A stretch of 64,000 nucleotides of DNA from Bradyrhizobium sp. LLZ17 (GCF_041200145.1 NZ_CP165734.1:4526001-4590000); one strand, 5' to 3'; counted from the stretch's first letter, positions 16,962 to 27,808 are shown. The notes: generated by a model not told the origin, from the letters alone. Numbers and translations: made by a program.

Positions 16962-19900
16962 TGGCTCTCAATATCTCGGCATGGTCGATCCGCAATCCGC
17001 TGCCGTCGGTGGTGTTTTCGATCATCCTGCTGATCCTCGGCTGGGTCTCCTTCACCAAGCTCGCGGTGACGCGGCTGCCCTCGGCCGACATCCCCGTGAT
17101 TTCGGTCGCGGTGTCGCAATTCGGCGCGGCGCCGACCGAGCTGGAGTCCCAGGTCACCAAGACCGTTGAAGACGCGGTCTCCGGCGTCGAGGGCGTGCGG
17201 CACATCACCTCGTCGATCACCGACGGACTATCGGTCACCACCATCCAGTTCGCGCTCGAGACCAACACCGACCGCGCGCTCAACGACGTCAAGGACGCGG
17301 TGACGCGCGTGCGCTCCAATCTGCCGCAGAACGTCACCGAACCGCTGATCCAGCGCGTCGACGTGATCGGCCTGCCGATCGTCACCTATGCCGCGATCTC
17401 GCCCGGCAAGACGCCGGAGCAGCTCTCCTATTTCGTCGACGACGTGGTCAAGCGCGCGCTGCAGGGCGTGCGCGGCGTCGCCCAGGTCGAGCGTATCGGC
17501 GGTGTCGAGCGCGAGATCCTGGTCTCGCTCGATCCCGACCGACTTCAGGCGATGGGACTGACCGCGGTCAATGTCAGCCAGAGCCTGCGCGGCACCAATG
17601 TCGACGTCGCCGGCGGCCGCGCCGAAATCGGCAAGAACGACCAGGCGATCCGCACGCTGGCCGGCGCCAAGACGCTGAGCGACCTCGCCGGCACCATGAT
17701 CCCGCTGTTCGGCGGCGGCGAGGTCCGGCTCGACGATCTCGGCACCGTCACCGACACCATTGCCGACCGCCGCACCTTCGCCCGCTTTAACGGCGAGCCG
17801 GTCGTCGCACTCGGCATCAAGCGCTCCAAGGGCGCCAGCGACGTGGTGGTCGCCGCCGCCGTGCAGAAGCGCATCGACGCGCTGAAGGCGGCCTATCCCG
17901 ACGTCGACCTGAAACTGATCGACACCTCGGTCGAATATACCAAGGGCAATTACGAAGCGGCGATCTCGACCTTGTTCGAAGGCGCGATCCTTGCGGTCGT
18001 GATCGTGCTGTTGTTCCTGCGCGATCTGCGCGCCACCATCATCGCCGCGATCTCGCTGCCGCTGTCGATCTTCCCGGCGTTCTGGGCGATGGACATCCTC
18101 GGCTTCTCGCTCAATCTCGTCAGCTTCCTCGCCATCACGCTCTCGACCGGCATCCTGGTCGACGACGCGATCGTCGAGATCGAGAACATCGTACGGCACA
18201 TGAACATGGGCAAATCGCCCTACCGCGCCGCACTGGAGGCCGCCGACGAGATCGGCCTCGCCGTCATCGCGATCTCGCTCACGATCATCGCGATCTTCGC
18301 GCCGGCGAGCTTCATGTCAGGCATTGCCGGACAGTTCTTCAAGCAATTCGGCATCACCGTGTCGGTGCAGGTGTTCTTCTCGTTGCTGGCGGCGCGCTTC
18401 GTCACGCCGATGCTGGCGGCCTACTTTCTCAAACATGGCAATCACGAGGAGCCGCCGCCGGGCCGGGTGCTGCGCGGCTATCATAAGGTCGTAACCTGGT
18501 CGGTGAGGCACTATTTCATCACCGTCCTGATCGGCTTCGGGATTTTCGCCGCCTCGATCTGGAGCATTACGCTGCTGCCGCAGGGCTTCCTGCCCGCGCA
18601 GGACAGCGCCCGCTCGCTGCTCGCGATCGAGCTGCCGCCGGGCACGCAGCTGTCCTATACCGAGAAGGTCACGGAAGACATCGTTGCTCGCCTGCGCAAG
18701 CGCTCCGAAGTGAAGAGCATCTTCGTGGATGGCGGCCGCGTCCCGCCCGGGACGCAGGAAGTTCGCCGCGCCGCCCTGATCATCAACTACACGCCCAAGA
18801 CCGACCGCGACATCACCCAGCGCGAACTCGAATTCTCGATCAGCCAGGAGCTGGAGAACATCCCCGACATCCGGTTCTGGTTCCTCGACGAGAACGGCTT
18901 GCGCGCGATCTCGCTAGTCGTCACCGGCGTCGACGCCAACATCGTCAACAACGTCGCCAGCGAACTTGCGACGCAGATGAAGCGAATTCCGACCATCTCC
19001 GACGTGATCTCGGAAACCTCGCTGGAGCGGCCCGAACTGCGCATCGAGCCGCGCGCCGATCTCGCCGCGCGCCTCGGCGTCTCGACCGAAAGCCTGTCCC
19101 AGACCATCCGCGTCGCGACCATCGGCGATGTCGGCCCGGCGCTCGCCAAATTCGACGTCGGCGATCGCCTGGTGCCGATCCGCGTACAGCTCGAAGATGC
19201 CGCGCGCGGTAATCTGAAGACGCTGGAACAGTTGCGCGTGCCGCTCGGCGAGCACGGCGAGAAGGGCGGCGTGCCGCTCTCGGTCATTGCCGACGTCAAG
19301 CTCGACCAGGGTCCGACCAGCATCAACCGCTACGACCGCGAACGGCAGGCGACCGTCGCCGCCGACCTCGTCGGTGCCGCGGCGCTCGGCGATGCCACCA
19401 AGAAGATCTACGATCTTCCGGTCATGAAGAGCCTGCCGAAGGGCGTGAAGGTCTCCCCTCCGGCGATGCCGAAAGCCTCAACGAACTGTCCGATGGTTTT
19501 GCCACCGCGATCACCGCGGGCCTGATGATGGTCTATGCGGTGCTGGTGCTGCTGTTCGGCACCTTCCTGCAACCGATCACCATCCTATTCTCGCTGCCGC
19601 TCTCGATCGGCGGCGCGATCGCGGCCCTGCTCGTCACCGGCAAGCAGCTCACGACGCCGGTGTGGATCGGCATCCTGATGCTGATGGGCATCGTCACCAA
19701 GAACGCGATCATGCTGGTGGAATTCGCGATCGAGGCGATCCATGCCGGCAAGGCGCGCGACGAGGCGATGATCGACGCCGGCATGAAGCGCGCCCGCCCG
19801 ATCGTGATGACCACGATCGCGATGGCCGCCGGTATGATGCCGAGCGCGCTCGCGGTCGGCGCCGGCGGCGAGTTCCGCTCACCGATGGCGCTCGCGGTGA

Positions 19901-20124
19901 TCGGCGGCCTGATCTTCTCGACCATCCTGTCGCTGGTGTTCGTGCCCGCGATGTTCATGGTGATGGACGACCTCGGCGCCCTGATCTGGCGCTTCGGCAA
20001 GCGCCTGATCGTGCACAGCGAGGATGCGGAGACCGGTGATCATCATGCCGCTGCGCCCACCGGCGCTATGCCCGCCGAAACGGGACCGGTGCCGAAGCGC
20101 GTCGTGCACCCGGCCGCGGAGTAG
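16961..20124 (+). CDS. RND (HAE1-type) efflux transporter permease, one apparent frameshift
   Basis: Two frames, 16961-19468 or so and onward to 20124, join into about 1054 residues, the normal length of a proton-driven inner-membrane RND pump. The break is at about 19454-19459, where TCTCCCCTCC seems to lack one C; restoring it gives VSPSGDAESLNELSDGFATAI. The N-terminus reads WSIRNPLPSVVFSIILLILG (TM1). The proton-relay segment GILVDDAIVEIENIVRHM (about 395-412, two Asp) is intact in TM4. The C-terminal TM block (MMVYAVLVLLFGTFLQP and later GILMLMGIVTKNAIMLVEF) is complete. It is coupled to its adaptor by a one-base overlap. No outer-membrane TolC-type gene is present. Read literally, the pump would lose TM8-12 and be dead. 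Confidence 0.92.
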
Positions 20125-20201
20125 TCGCGGCACCAATGTCAGCGAGGCGCTTCTGACGAGCTACTCGCTATGAGGGTAGCGAAACAGACGGGCTGCGTCC
20201 C

Positions 20202-20876
20202 CTACTCGTTCCGCGCAATCGCCGTCAGCTTGGTCATGTTCCTGAGCAAAATCCGCCCGCGCTGCAGATCCAGGATCGCCTCCTTGCGCCAGGCCTGAAG
20301 CTGGCGGTTGACGCTTTCGCGGGCGGCGCCGACGAAGACGCCGAGCTGCTCCTGCGAGATGTGCACCTCGGAACCGAAATCGGCGGCGAGCGCGCAGAGT
20401 CGCCGCGCCAGCCGCACCGGCAGCGGCTGCAACATGGATTCTTCCATACGCTCGCTCTGCCAGCGGATGCGCTGGCACAGCAGCCCGATGATCTTGATCG
20501 CGACCTTCGGCTCGCGCTCGAGGAAGGCCAGGAAGTCTTCGCGCCGCAGCACGAACAATTCGCTGACCTCGCCTGCGGTCGCATCCGCGGTGCGGCTCTG
20601 CCCATCCAGCACCGCGACTTCGCCGAACAGATCGCCCGGACCCATAAAGTTCAGCGTCAGCCGGCTGCCGTCGGAGGCACCGGTCTCGATCCGGACCTGT
20701 CCGCGCCGCACGCCAAACAGCGCATCGCCGGGATCGCCCTTCTGGAACAGCACCTCGCCGTTCCCCAGATGCTGGGTGTGGCACAGATTGGACAGCCGCT
20801 GGAGCTCGTCGGTGCCGAGATCAGCGAACATCGCATTCATCTTCAGAATGACCGCAAATTCGGCCTGCTTGCTCAT
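20202..20876 (-). CDS. Crp/Fnr-family transcriptional regulator
   Basis: A 224-residue protein with an N-terminal cyclic-nucleotide-binding fold (about 10-130; GEVLFQKGDPGDALFGVRRG and MGPGDLFGEVAVLDG are the usual phosphate-binding-cassette strands, followed by SRTADATA). A C-terminal winged helix follows (about 150-215; ISQEQLGVFVGAARESVNRQL). There are no Fnr-type Cys residues. It may bind cAMP, and an adenylate cyclase is 2.5 kb away. The ATG at 20876 follows AAGGA. It is divergent from the AsmA-like gene and convergent with the RND pump. Confidence 0.93.
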   Translation of the reverse strand: MSKQAEFAVILKMNAMFADLGTDELQRLSNLCHTQHLGNGEVLFQKGDPGDALFGVRRGQVRIETGASDGSRLTLNFMGPGDLFGEVAVLDGQSRTADATAGEVSELFVLRREDFLAFLEREPKVAIKIIGLLCQRIRWQSERMEESMLQPLPVRLARRLCALAADFGSEVHISQEQLGVFVGAARESVNRQLQAWRKEAILDLQRGRILLRNMTKLTAIARNE

Positions 20877-20981
20877 TTCAAAGTCCTTGTGAATGTCTTT
20901 GGCCAGTTGGCCCGGCCGGTTTCCTCGGCAAATCGCTTGGAAGCATCAACTTCAGAATCGCGTAAAACCGCGCTGGAGAAG

Positions 20982-20999
20982 TGTGTCACAAGTCACACA
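20982..20999. promoter_or_regulatory. Palindrome in the divergent Crp/AsmA intergenic region
   Basis: TGTGT-N8-ACACA. It resembles a Crp/Fnr half-site pair but with an 8-base, not 6-base, gap. It lies 106 bases before the regulator's start and 139 before the AsmA-like gene, so autoregulation is possible. The evidence is one short inverted repeat. Confidence 0.35.
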
Positions 21000-21137
21000 A
21001 CTTTACAGCTCCCCCGGACTATTTTTGTCCGCTTGGAGCGGCTTCCCGTCCGGGGATAAACTCAGGCGTAATCGACGGATGCAAAGGACGGGTATCTGCC
21101 GGGTTCGGCATCGCTCGTCCGTCGTTGGAAAATCGAC

Positions 21138-23216
21138 ATGAGAGCAGTCAAATTCGCCGGCGCGGCATTGGCCGCCGTCATCATCGTGATCGCGCTTCTG
21201 CTCGTGGTCGGGATCCCCTCGGGCTTCCTGACCGCGACGATTGCCTCACGCCTCGAGAGCGCCACAGGCTATCGCCTGTCGGTCGACGGCACGACGAAAA
21301 TCAGCCTGTGGCCGACGCTGAACATCACGCTGAACGACCTCGCGCTTGCCGACCCCAGGGACCGCAGCGGCATCACCCGCCTGACGATCGATCGCGTCCA
21401 GGTCGACATGTCGCTGTCCAGCCTGTGGTCGGGCCACCCGAACATCAGCGAGATCATCGTCAGCCATCCCGTGCTCTACCAGCCGCTGCTGCGCGAGCGC
21501 CTGCCGAACGCCGATGCATCGCCGAAGCCGCTCGCGCTCGACATGGATGGCGCGAGCATCGACCGCATCAAGATCACCGACGGCGAAGTCGCATTCGCGC
21601 GCGTGCGCGACCGCGTCGAAAGCCACGTCAGCGCCATCAATGCCGACGCCGTGCTGGGCCGCGACCGCAAGATCAATGTGACCGGCACCGCGCGGGTCGG
21701 CGAGCACCCGACCAAATTCGACATCAAGGCGGCGGCGCCGACGCTCCCGATCGAGCGGCAGACTGTCCCGGTGGATTTCGCCATCGACATGCCCGACGTG
21801 TTGACGTCCCGGCTCGCGGGCCATGCCGAGCTGCGGCTCAACAGCGGGGTCGTGATGATCAACGGCGTCAACGGCACGCTCGGCGACGACGCTTTCAACG
21901 GCTGGGCTTCGGTCGACATCGCGAGCAAGCCGCTGGTGAAAGTCGATCTCGACTTCCAGCGGCTCGCGATTCCGCTGGCGAAATCGCGCGACGGCGGCTC
22001 CGGCCAGCCCTGGAGCGATGCGCCGATCGACGTCTCCGGCCTCAACTATATCGACGCGCAAATCCGGATCTCGGCGAACGAGGCCGTGATCGGGGAGGCG
22101 AGCCTTGCGCCGCTGGCGCTCGATGCAAAACTCGCCGGCGGCATCTTGAAGGCCGGCACGGCTAATCTCGGCGCCTATGGCGGCCAGGTCTCGGGCGAGG
22201 TGATCCTCGATGCGACCAGCGGCGCGCCGAGCTTTGCGATGCATTCCGACCTGGTCGGCGTCCGTGCGCTGCCGCTGCTGCAAGGCCTCGCCGAATTCGA
22301 CCGCATCGACGGCAAGCTGCAGGCCAAGCTCGCGCTGCGCAGCGCCGGCGCCAGTCAGCGCGCGCTGATGGCCAATATGCAGGGCACGGCCTTCGTCAGT
22401 TTCCAGGATGGCGCCATCCGCGGCATCAATGTCGCGCAGATGATCCGCTCGCTGACCTCGGGAACGCTGTCCGGCTGGCAGGACAACCAGAACGTCGGCG
22501 ACGCAGAGAGCACCGATCTGTCGCAGCTCTCCGCCTCCTTCCGCATCGACAAGGGCCAGGCGGTGACCACCGATCTCAACCTGGTCGGACCGCTGGTGCG
22601 CGTCACCGGCGCCGGCACCGTCGCGCTCGACACCAAGATGATGGGCTTTCGCGTCGAGCCGAAGCTCGTCATGACGACCGAAGGCCAGGGCCGCGCCTCC
22701 GAGCCGGTCGGCTTCGGCATCCCCGTGATGATCCAGGGCTCGTGGTCGCAGCCGCGGATCTTTCCGGACATGGCGGGCATGCTGGATAATCCGGATGCCG
22801 CCTATGCCAAGCTGCGCGAGATGGGCAAAGGCCTGTTCGGCCCCGATGGCGGCGGGCTCGGCAATCTTCTGGGCAGCCTCGGTAACCTCGGTGGTAACCT
22901 TGGTGGTAATCCTGGCGGCAATCCTGGGACCGGCGGCGCCGCGCCAAGTGGCGGCAACGCCGCCGGCAGCGCCAATCCGCAGGCGCAGCCGCCGGGGCAG
23001 AACAATCTGCTCGGCGGCCAGCTCGGGGAAGCCATCGGCAATCTGATCCAGCAGGGGCTCTCGAACGGTGCCGCGACAGGCACCGGGCGAAGCCGCAGCC
23101 TGCCCGCAACGCCGACAACGCCGCAGGCGTCGCCCGCGCCCCCGGACGACCCGCCCCCACCGCAGCAGGACAGCCAGCCGATGAATGACGTGATGCGGCA
23201 GCTGTTTAACCGGTAG
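21138..23216 (+). CDS. AsmA-family envelope protein
   Basis: A 692-residue AsmA-like protein. One N-terminal membrane anchor (VKFAGAALAAVIIVIALLLVVGI, about 4-26) is followed by the family opening SGFLTATIASRLESATGYRLSVDG. A long beta-rich periplasmic body runs to about 550 (DLALADPRDRSGITRLTIDRVQVDMSL early; GAGTVALDTKMMGFRVEPKLVM late). AsmA-like proteins are large bridge-like proteins linked to lipid traffic and outer-membrane homeostasis. The C-terminal 120 residues are low complexity: Gly/Asn-Leu repeats at about 573-600, then Gln/Pro-rich sequence with no clear fold. It is divergent from a Crp/Fnr gene and 150 bases before the cyclase. Confidence 0.9.
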   Translation: MRAVKFAGAALAAVIIVIALLLVVGIPSGFLTATIASRLESATGYRLSVDGTTKISLWPTLNITLNDLALADPRDRSGITRLTIDRVQVDMSLSSLWSGHPNISEIIVSHPVLYQPLLRERLPNADASPKPLALDMDGASIDRIKITDGEVAFARVRDRVESHVSAINADAVLGRDRKINVTGTARVGEHPTKFDIKAAAPTLPIERQTVPVDFAIDMPDVLTSRLAGHAELRLNSGVVMINGVNGTLGDDAFNGWASVDIASKPLVKVDLDFQRLAIPLAKSRDGGSGQPWSDAPIDVSGLNYIDAQIRISANEAVIGEASLAPLALDAKLAGGILKAGTANLGAYGGQVSGEVILDATSGAPSFAMHSDLVGVRALPLLQGLAEFDRIDGKLQAKLALRSAGASQRALMANMQGTAFVSFQDGAIRGINVAQMIRSLTSGTLSGWQDNQNVGDAESTDLSQLSASFRIDKGQAVTTDLNLVGPLVRVTGAGTVALDTKMMGFRVEPKLVMTTEGQGRASEPVGFGIPVMIQGSWSQPRIFPDMAGMLDNPDAAYAKLREMGKGLFGPDGGGLGNLLGSLGNLGGNLGGNPGGNPGTGGAAPSGGNAAGSANPQAQPPGQNNLLGGQLGEAIGNLIQQGLSNGAATGTGRSRSLPATPTTPQASPAPPDDPPPPQQDSQPMNDVMRQLFNR

Positions 23217-23366
23217 TTCGCGGACCCTCGCGCGGGTAACCACGCCGGTCGCTCACCGGTCCTGCGCCCGTCGCCTGGCAGTCCCTCGGCCTGAATTGTG
23301 ATAGAAAGCTCCGAGGGCCCGTGCGGCCCGTAGCGCCGGCATGGCTGGCGGCGCGAGAGGATCCGG

Positions 23367-25829
23367 ATGGCAGGAGCGAAAGACAAAAGCCGGTTTCTGC
23401 GCGAGGGCCTCTTCGCCAAATACGTCATCTCCCTCGTCGGCCTCGTCGTGTTCGTGCTCGCCGTCAACGGCGCGATGGAGACGTGGATCTCCTACCGTGC
23501 CACCAAGACGTCGCTGACCGACGCCCTCGAGGACAAGGCGCAGGCCGCCGCCCGGCGTATCGAGCAGTCGGTCTCCGAGCTCGAGCGCCAGATCAGCTGG
23601 GTGACGACGGCAAGCCGGGACACGATCGAGAAGCGCCGCGCCGACTACGTCCAGCTGCTGCAGCAAGTCGCTGTCGTCTCGCAATTGTATCAACTCAACG
23701 GCGACGGCCGCGAGGTGCTGCGCGTCTCGCGCCAGTCGACCACGACAGGCGGCAATGCCGACCTCTCGCGCGACATGCGCTTCACCGATACGGTCGCGCG
23801 CGGCGTGAGCTACTCGCCGGTCAGCTTCGTCGACCAAAAGCCGGGGATGTCGATCTCGGTGGCGCATTCCGGCTTCAAGGCCGGCGTCACCGTGGCCGAG
23901 ATCGATCTCGATTTCCTCGCCGACTACCTCACCGATGCCCAGGTCGGGAAGGTGGCCTTCGCCTATGTCGTCGATGCGCGCGGCCGCGTAATCGCCACGT
24001 CGTCGAAGGGGCCCGATGTCGGCAAGGATTTGTCGAAGCTGCCGCAGGTCGCGGCGGCGATCGCCCCTGGCCGCGAGCCCGACACCACAGGCACCGACTT
24101 CAACGGCCATGCGGTGCTGTCAGCCGCGAGCACCGTGCCAAAGCTCGGCTGGAGCGTGCTGTTCGAGCAGCCGACCCTGCAGGCGCTGACGCCGATCCGC
24201 GACCAGGTCGTGCGCGTCGCACTGCTGATCGGCATCGGCCTGATGGTCGCGATCCTCGCCGGCACGCTGCTGGCGCGCCGCATGATCATCCCGATCACGG
24301 CGCTGCGCGACGGTGCGCACAAGCTCGGCGCGGGCGATTTCAGCCATCGCATCGACGTGCACACCGCCGACGAGCTGGAAGAGCTCGCCGACCAGTTCAA
24401 CCGCATGGCCGGCCAGCTGCAGGAAACCTATTCGGACCTGGAGAGCAAGGTCGAGGAACGCACCCGCGATCTCGCGCAGTCGATCAACGAGCTCAAGGTG
24501 CTCGAAGAGGTCGGCCGCGCGGTCGCCGCTTCGCTTGATCTCAACGCGGTGCTGCCGACGATTGCCGCCCGCGCGCTCGAGATCAGCCATGCCGACGCGG
24601 TGCTGATCTACGGCTATGACGCCGAGACGCGCCGCTTCAACCTGGTCCAGGCCGACGGCATCGACAAATCGGCCGAGGGCGCGCATGTCACGATCGGCGA
24701 GGGCGACAGCATCCTGAGCGATGCCGCAATGAGCGGCGAGCCGATCGCGATCGCCGATCTCGATCATACCACCGAGCAGCCGCTGCGCGAGGTCGCGGTC
24801 AATGCCGGCTTCCATTCGGTGCTCGTGGTGCCGCTGCTCGACCAGCAGGGCACGCTCGGCTCGCTGGTGGTGCTGCGCCGCGCCAGCGGTGCGTTCGCGG
24901 GCAGCCTCACCGGGCTGATGCGCACCTTTGCCAACCAGGCGGTGCTGGCGATGCGCAACGCGCGGCTGTTTACCGAAGTCGACCACAAGGGCCGCGAGCT
25001 CGCCGCCGCGCACAACACCGTGCAGCAGCAGGCGGCCAAGCTCCAGGAGCAGACCGAGCAGCTCCGCAACTGGAATCGCTCGCTGGAAGAGCGCGTCGAA
25101 AAGCAGCTCGGCGAGATCGGCCGTATCAAGCGGCTCGAACGTTTCCTCGCGCCGCAGGTAGCGCAGCTGATCGCATCCTCCGACGGGCACGATGCGCTGC
25201 TCGACAGCCATCGCCGCGAGGTCACGGTGGTGTTCTGCGATTTGCGCGGCTTCACCTCCTTCACGGAGGCGACCGAGCCGGAAGAGGCGATGAACGTGCT
25301 GCGCGAATATCACGCGGCGCTCGGCGAGCTGATCCACCGCTATGAGGGCACGCTCGACCGCTTTGCCGGCGACGGCGTGATGATCCTGTTCAACGCGCCG
25401 ATCCAATTCGCCGACCACACCAAGCGTGCGGTGAAGATGGCGGTGGAGATGCGCGACGTCATCGGCGCGCTGACCGAGAAATGGAAAAACCGCGGCCATT
25501 CGCTCGGCTTCGGCGTCGGCGTCGCCATGGGCTATGCCACGCTCGGCCAGATCGGCTTCGAGCAGCGGCTGGAATATGCCGCGATCGGCAGCGTCACCAA
25601 CCTCTCCTCGCGGCTGTGCGACGAAGCCAAGGCCGGCCAGGTCGTGGTCAGCCGCCGCGTCTACGGCATGGTCGAGGCTTTCGTCGAAGCCCGCGCGCTC
25701 GACGACCTCGTGCTCAAGGGCTTCAACCATCCCGTGCTGGCGATGGAGATTTTGAGCTGGCGCGAGGAGGCGGGGACTGTGGTGGACGCGTCCGCGGCAC
25801 GGCGGAGAGGTAGCGCAGCCGAGCGCTAA
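23367..25829 (+). CDS. Membrane-bound class III adenylate/guanylate cyclase with sensor, HAMP and GAF domains
   Basis: An 820-residue protein. TM1 is at about 18-38 (YVISLVGLVVFVLAVNGAME), an extracytoplasmic Cache-like sensor at about 40-285, TM2 at about 288-308 and HAMP at about 308-360. A GAF domain (about 390-530) and a coiled coil (about 540-600) follow, then a class III cyclase domain (about 615-790). VTVVFCDLRGFTSFTEA holds the first metal Asp and LDRFAGDGVMILFN the second. The transition-state region EYAAIGSVTNLSSRLC has the Asn and is followed by the usual basic residue. It should make cAMP (less likely cGMP) in response to a periplasmic signal. Two Crp/Fnr regulators in the window are candidate readers. 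The ATG at 23367 follows AGAGGATCCGG. Confidence 0.93.
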   Translation: MAGAKDKSRFLREGLFAKYVISLVGLVVFVLAVNGAMETWISYRATKTSLTDALEDKAQAAARRIEQSVSELERQISWVTTASRDTIEKRRADYVQLLQQVAVVSQLYQLNGDGREVLRVSRQSTTTGGNADLSRDMRFTDTVARGVSYSPVSFVDQKPGMSISVAHSGFKAGVTVAEIDLDFLADYLTDAQVGKVAFAYVVDARGRVIATSSKGPDVGKDLSKLPQVAAAIAPGREPDTTGTDFNGHAVLSAASTVPKLGWSVLFEQPTLQALTPIRDQVVRVALLIGIGLMVAILAGTLLARRMIIPITALRDGAHKLGAGDFSHRIDVHTADELEELADQFNRMAGQLQETYSDLESKVEERTRDLAQSINELKVLEEVGRAVAASLDLNAVLPTIAARALEISHADAVLIYGYDAETRRFNLVQADGIDKSAEGAHVTIGEGDSILSDAAMSGEPIAIADLDHTTEQPLREVAVNAGFHSVLVVPLLDQQGTLGSLVVLRRASGAFAGSLTGLMRTFANQAVLAMRNARLFTEVDHKGRELAAAHNTVQQQAAKLQEQTEQLRNWNRSLEERVEKQLGEIGRIKRLERFLAPQVAQLIASSDGHDALLDSHRREVTVVFCDLRGFTSFTEATEPEEAMNVLREYHAALGELIHRYEGTLDRFAGDGVMILFNAPIQFADHTKRAVKMAVEMRDVIGALTEKWKNRGHSLGFGVGVAMGYATLGQIGFEQRLEYAAIGSVTNLSSRLCDEAKAGQVVVSRRVYGMVEAFVEARALDDLVLKGFNHPVLAMEILSWREEAGTVVDASAARRRGSAAER

Positions 25830-25840
25830 TCGCTCCGCCG

Positions 25841-25940
25841 TCATGCCCCGGCTCGACCGGGGCATCCAGTACGCCGCAGCCTCTCGATTAAACCCGACCG
25901 CCTCTGGAATACTGGATTGCCCGCTTTCGCGGGCAATGAC
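25841..25940. repeat. Intergenic inverted repeat (GTCATGCCCCGG type)
   Basis: Left part GTCATGCCCCGGCTCGACCG (with CCGGGGCATCCAGTA), right part CTGGATTGCCCGCTTTCGCG then GGCAATGAC, each with its own hairpin and paired CCAGTA/TACTGG flanks. A relative is at 38046-38132. The remaining 200 bases to 26141 show nothing recognisable. Confidence 0.75.
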
Positions 25941-26141
25941 GGCCATCGACAACAAAAAAATCGAAAACAACCCCATGCACAGTAGGCGGGGGCTGTTGGA
26001 TCAATGGGTTACGCGGGTGTCCCAGCCGACGCTTTGACACGTCGGGCAAAACACTGGCAGAATGGCATCATCGGGCGGTCGTGACTCATCTGGTCTCATC
26101 TCGCGAAGACAGCTGAATGGATTGCGGACAGGCCCTCGCCC

Positions 26142-27428
26142 TCACGCCCCCCGCTTCGGCCCAATTGCCTCAAATCCTGCCTTCTGCTCGTCGCTGAGGC
26201 CGAACTCGAAATCGTCGAGTGCGTCGGCGACGCCGGCGACTGCTTGCAGCATCGTCTCAAGCCGCGCCTTCACTGCCGTGAGGCGGGCTTGTGGGGTTGG
26301 CGCAGGGCTCGACGGGCATGGGCTCAGCGACTGCATGGTGCGCAGCGTGGTGTCCTGGAGCACGTCGAGGCGGGCGCGGGCGGTGTCGTCGAGGTGCAAG
26401 CTTGTGGCGATCTCGTCGGCGGGCCATTGCTGCTGCACCAGCTGCTGGTATTGGCGCTGCGCCTGCTCGTCGTAGCGAGGGTCTTTGTCCGGTTGGCAGG
26501 CCGCAGTCGCCTGTGCGTCCTTGCGCTGGATTGAGGCGAGCGCGGCATGACGTTCGTTCGCCAGCGAATCGAGCTTCGCCTTTTGGCCATCATCGAGGAG
26601 ACCTGTGAATTTCGTCAGCGGCGGGGCGAGCGCGTCCGTGGCCTTGATCATCGCGTCCAAGCGCGCCTGCATCACGCCGAGGCGCTCCGAGGCTGTTGCC
26701 GGCGCCTCTCTCGGGCAGGAGGCGCGAATGGTATCGCGCGCAGCGAGCCAGGCGCTTGCGAGCTCATCCAGCGCAGTGCGCTGCATTTCGTTCGGCTGCA
26801 CGGCGGCGGCGATGCGCTCGACGGGCCGGCCGCCGGTGTCGGTGGCTTCGCAGACATTCTCGGCCGACGGAATCCGTCGCGCGCGGCGGCCGTGCGGCGC
26901 GGTGTAGGCGGCGAGCTCCGCCGCCGCATAGGGCGCGAAGATCGCGGCATAGATATCGCCATAGCCGTAAAGCGAGAGGCTGGTCGCATCACCGTAGATG
27001 ATGGCGTTGGTGAGATCGTCATCCGCGAACGGCCAGAACACCGGGCCGACCCAGCCATAGCTGCCGTCGGGATGCCGCCACCAGCCCTGCGGACGACGGC
27101 CGCCATGCCAGCCCGACAGCGCGGCTCCCGCTGTGAGCACCGCACGCAGGACATAGGGATTGGCGAGCTGAGCACGCTCGGCGCCGCGGGGATCAATACG
27201 GGGGTCCTGCGACCGCAAGGCAGCCGAGCGGCTACGGCCGCCCCGCACCGCCATGCGGGCATGGCGCAGGCGCGACAGGCCGAGGACGTGGCCGACGGCG
27301 AAGCGCGCCACACCGAGCGGGCCGCCGCGGAATCCAAACTGGGCCTCGGCCGGGTTCGGCAGCAGCAGGGACATCATGAGCAGAACGCCGGCCAGTGCCG
27401 GTCCCGGGCGGGATCTCGACATGAGCAT
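26142..27428 (-). CDS. Secreted LTXXQ (Spy/CpxP-like) motif protein
   Basis: A 428-residue exported protein: signal peptide about 1-30 (LAGVLLMMSLLLPNPAEAQ), then a Gly/Trp-rich region (GWWRHPDGSYGWVGPVFWPF) and two helical Spy-like repeats. The first is at about 190-300 (PNEMQRTALDELASAWLAA; FTGLLDDGQKAKLDSL), the second at about 310-425 (LHLDDTARARLDVLQD; FGLSDEQKAGFEAIGP). Proteins of this type are common in Bradyrhizobium and are thought to act as periplasmic chaperone or stress proteins. I start at the ATG at 27428 because the open frame beyond it runs through an interspersed repeat (27631-27797). An ATG two codons later is equally possible. Confidence 0.85.
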   Translation of the reverse strand: MLMSRSRPGPALAGVLLMMSLLLPNPAEAQFGFRGGPLGVARFAVGHVLGLSRLRHARMAVRGGRSRSAALRSQDPRIDPRGAERAQLANPYVLRAVLTAGAALSGWHGGRRPQGWWRHPDGSYGWVGPVFWPFADDDLTNAIIYGDATSLSLYGYGDIYAAIFAPYAAAELAAYTAPHGRRARRIPSAENVCEATDTGGRPVERIAAAVQPNEMQRTALDELASAWLAARDTIRASCPREAPATASERLGVMQARLDAMIKATDALAPPLTKFTGLLDDGQKAKLDSLANERHAALASIQRKDAQATAACQPDKDPRYDEQAQRQYQQLVQQQWPADEIATSLHLDDTARARLDVLQDTTLRTMQSLSPCPSSPAPTPQARLTAVKARLETMLQAVAGVADALDDFEFGLSDEQKAGFEAIGPKRGA

Positions 27429-27630
27429 CGAACTGACCACTGAACTGGCCAATTCCTGGCCCTCCTCCAGCGCCACGCGCGCATTGCCTCGCAGGGACAA
27501 GACGCGCGAGGGAACTAAAGGTTCCCTGGCGCCGGCGGCCGAAGCGTCGCGGAACGCTGCCTTACCTCGCCCGCTTGCGGCAGGGCGACCGGATATGATG
27601 TGCACGATGCTGCGGGATCGGCACTGGGCT

Positions 27631-27797
27631 CCCTCTCCCGCTTGCGGGAGAGGGTTGGGGAGAGGGGTGTCTCCACATCGGGATTGTCGAGAATTTGCGG
27701 AGGATGTCCCTACGTGGTGAGAACCCTCACCCGCCGCGCTCGGGACGATGCTTCGCATCGCCCGGGGCGCGTCGGCCTCTCCCGCACGCGGGAGAGG
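27631..27797. repeat. Intergenic inverted repeat (CCCTCTCCCGC type)
   Basis: Contains CCCTCTCCCGCTTGCGGGAG near the left end and CCTCTCCCGCACGCGGGAGA near the right, with CGATGCTTCGCATCG between. It lies between the LysM gene and the LTXXQ gene. Read in frame it would add a false N-terminal extension to the latter. Confidence 0.8.
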
Positions 27798-27808
27798 CGG
27801 AGCAAGCC

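Noticed and set aside
21246..23243. 665-codon minus-strand frame opposite the AsmA-like gene
   Set aside because: A shadow of a real gene; no domain or ribosome site, and composition typical of antisense frames.
24120..25976. 618-codon minus-strand frame opposite the cyclase
   Set aside because: A shadow; the cyclase on the plus strand has full catalytic motifs.
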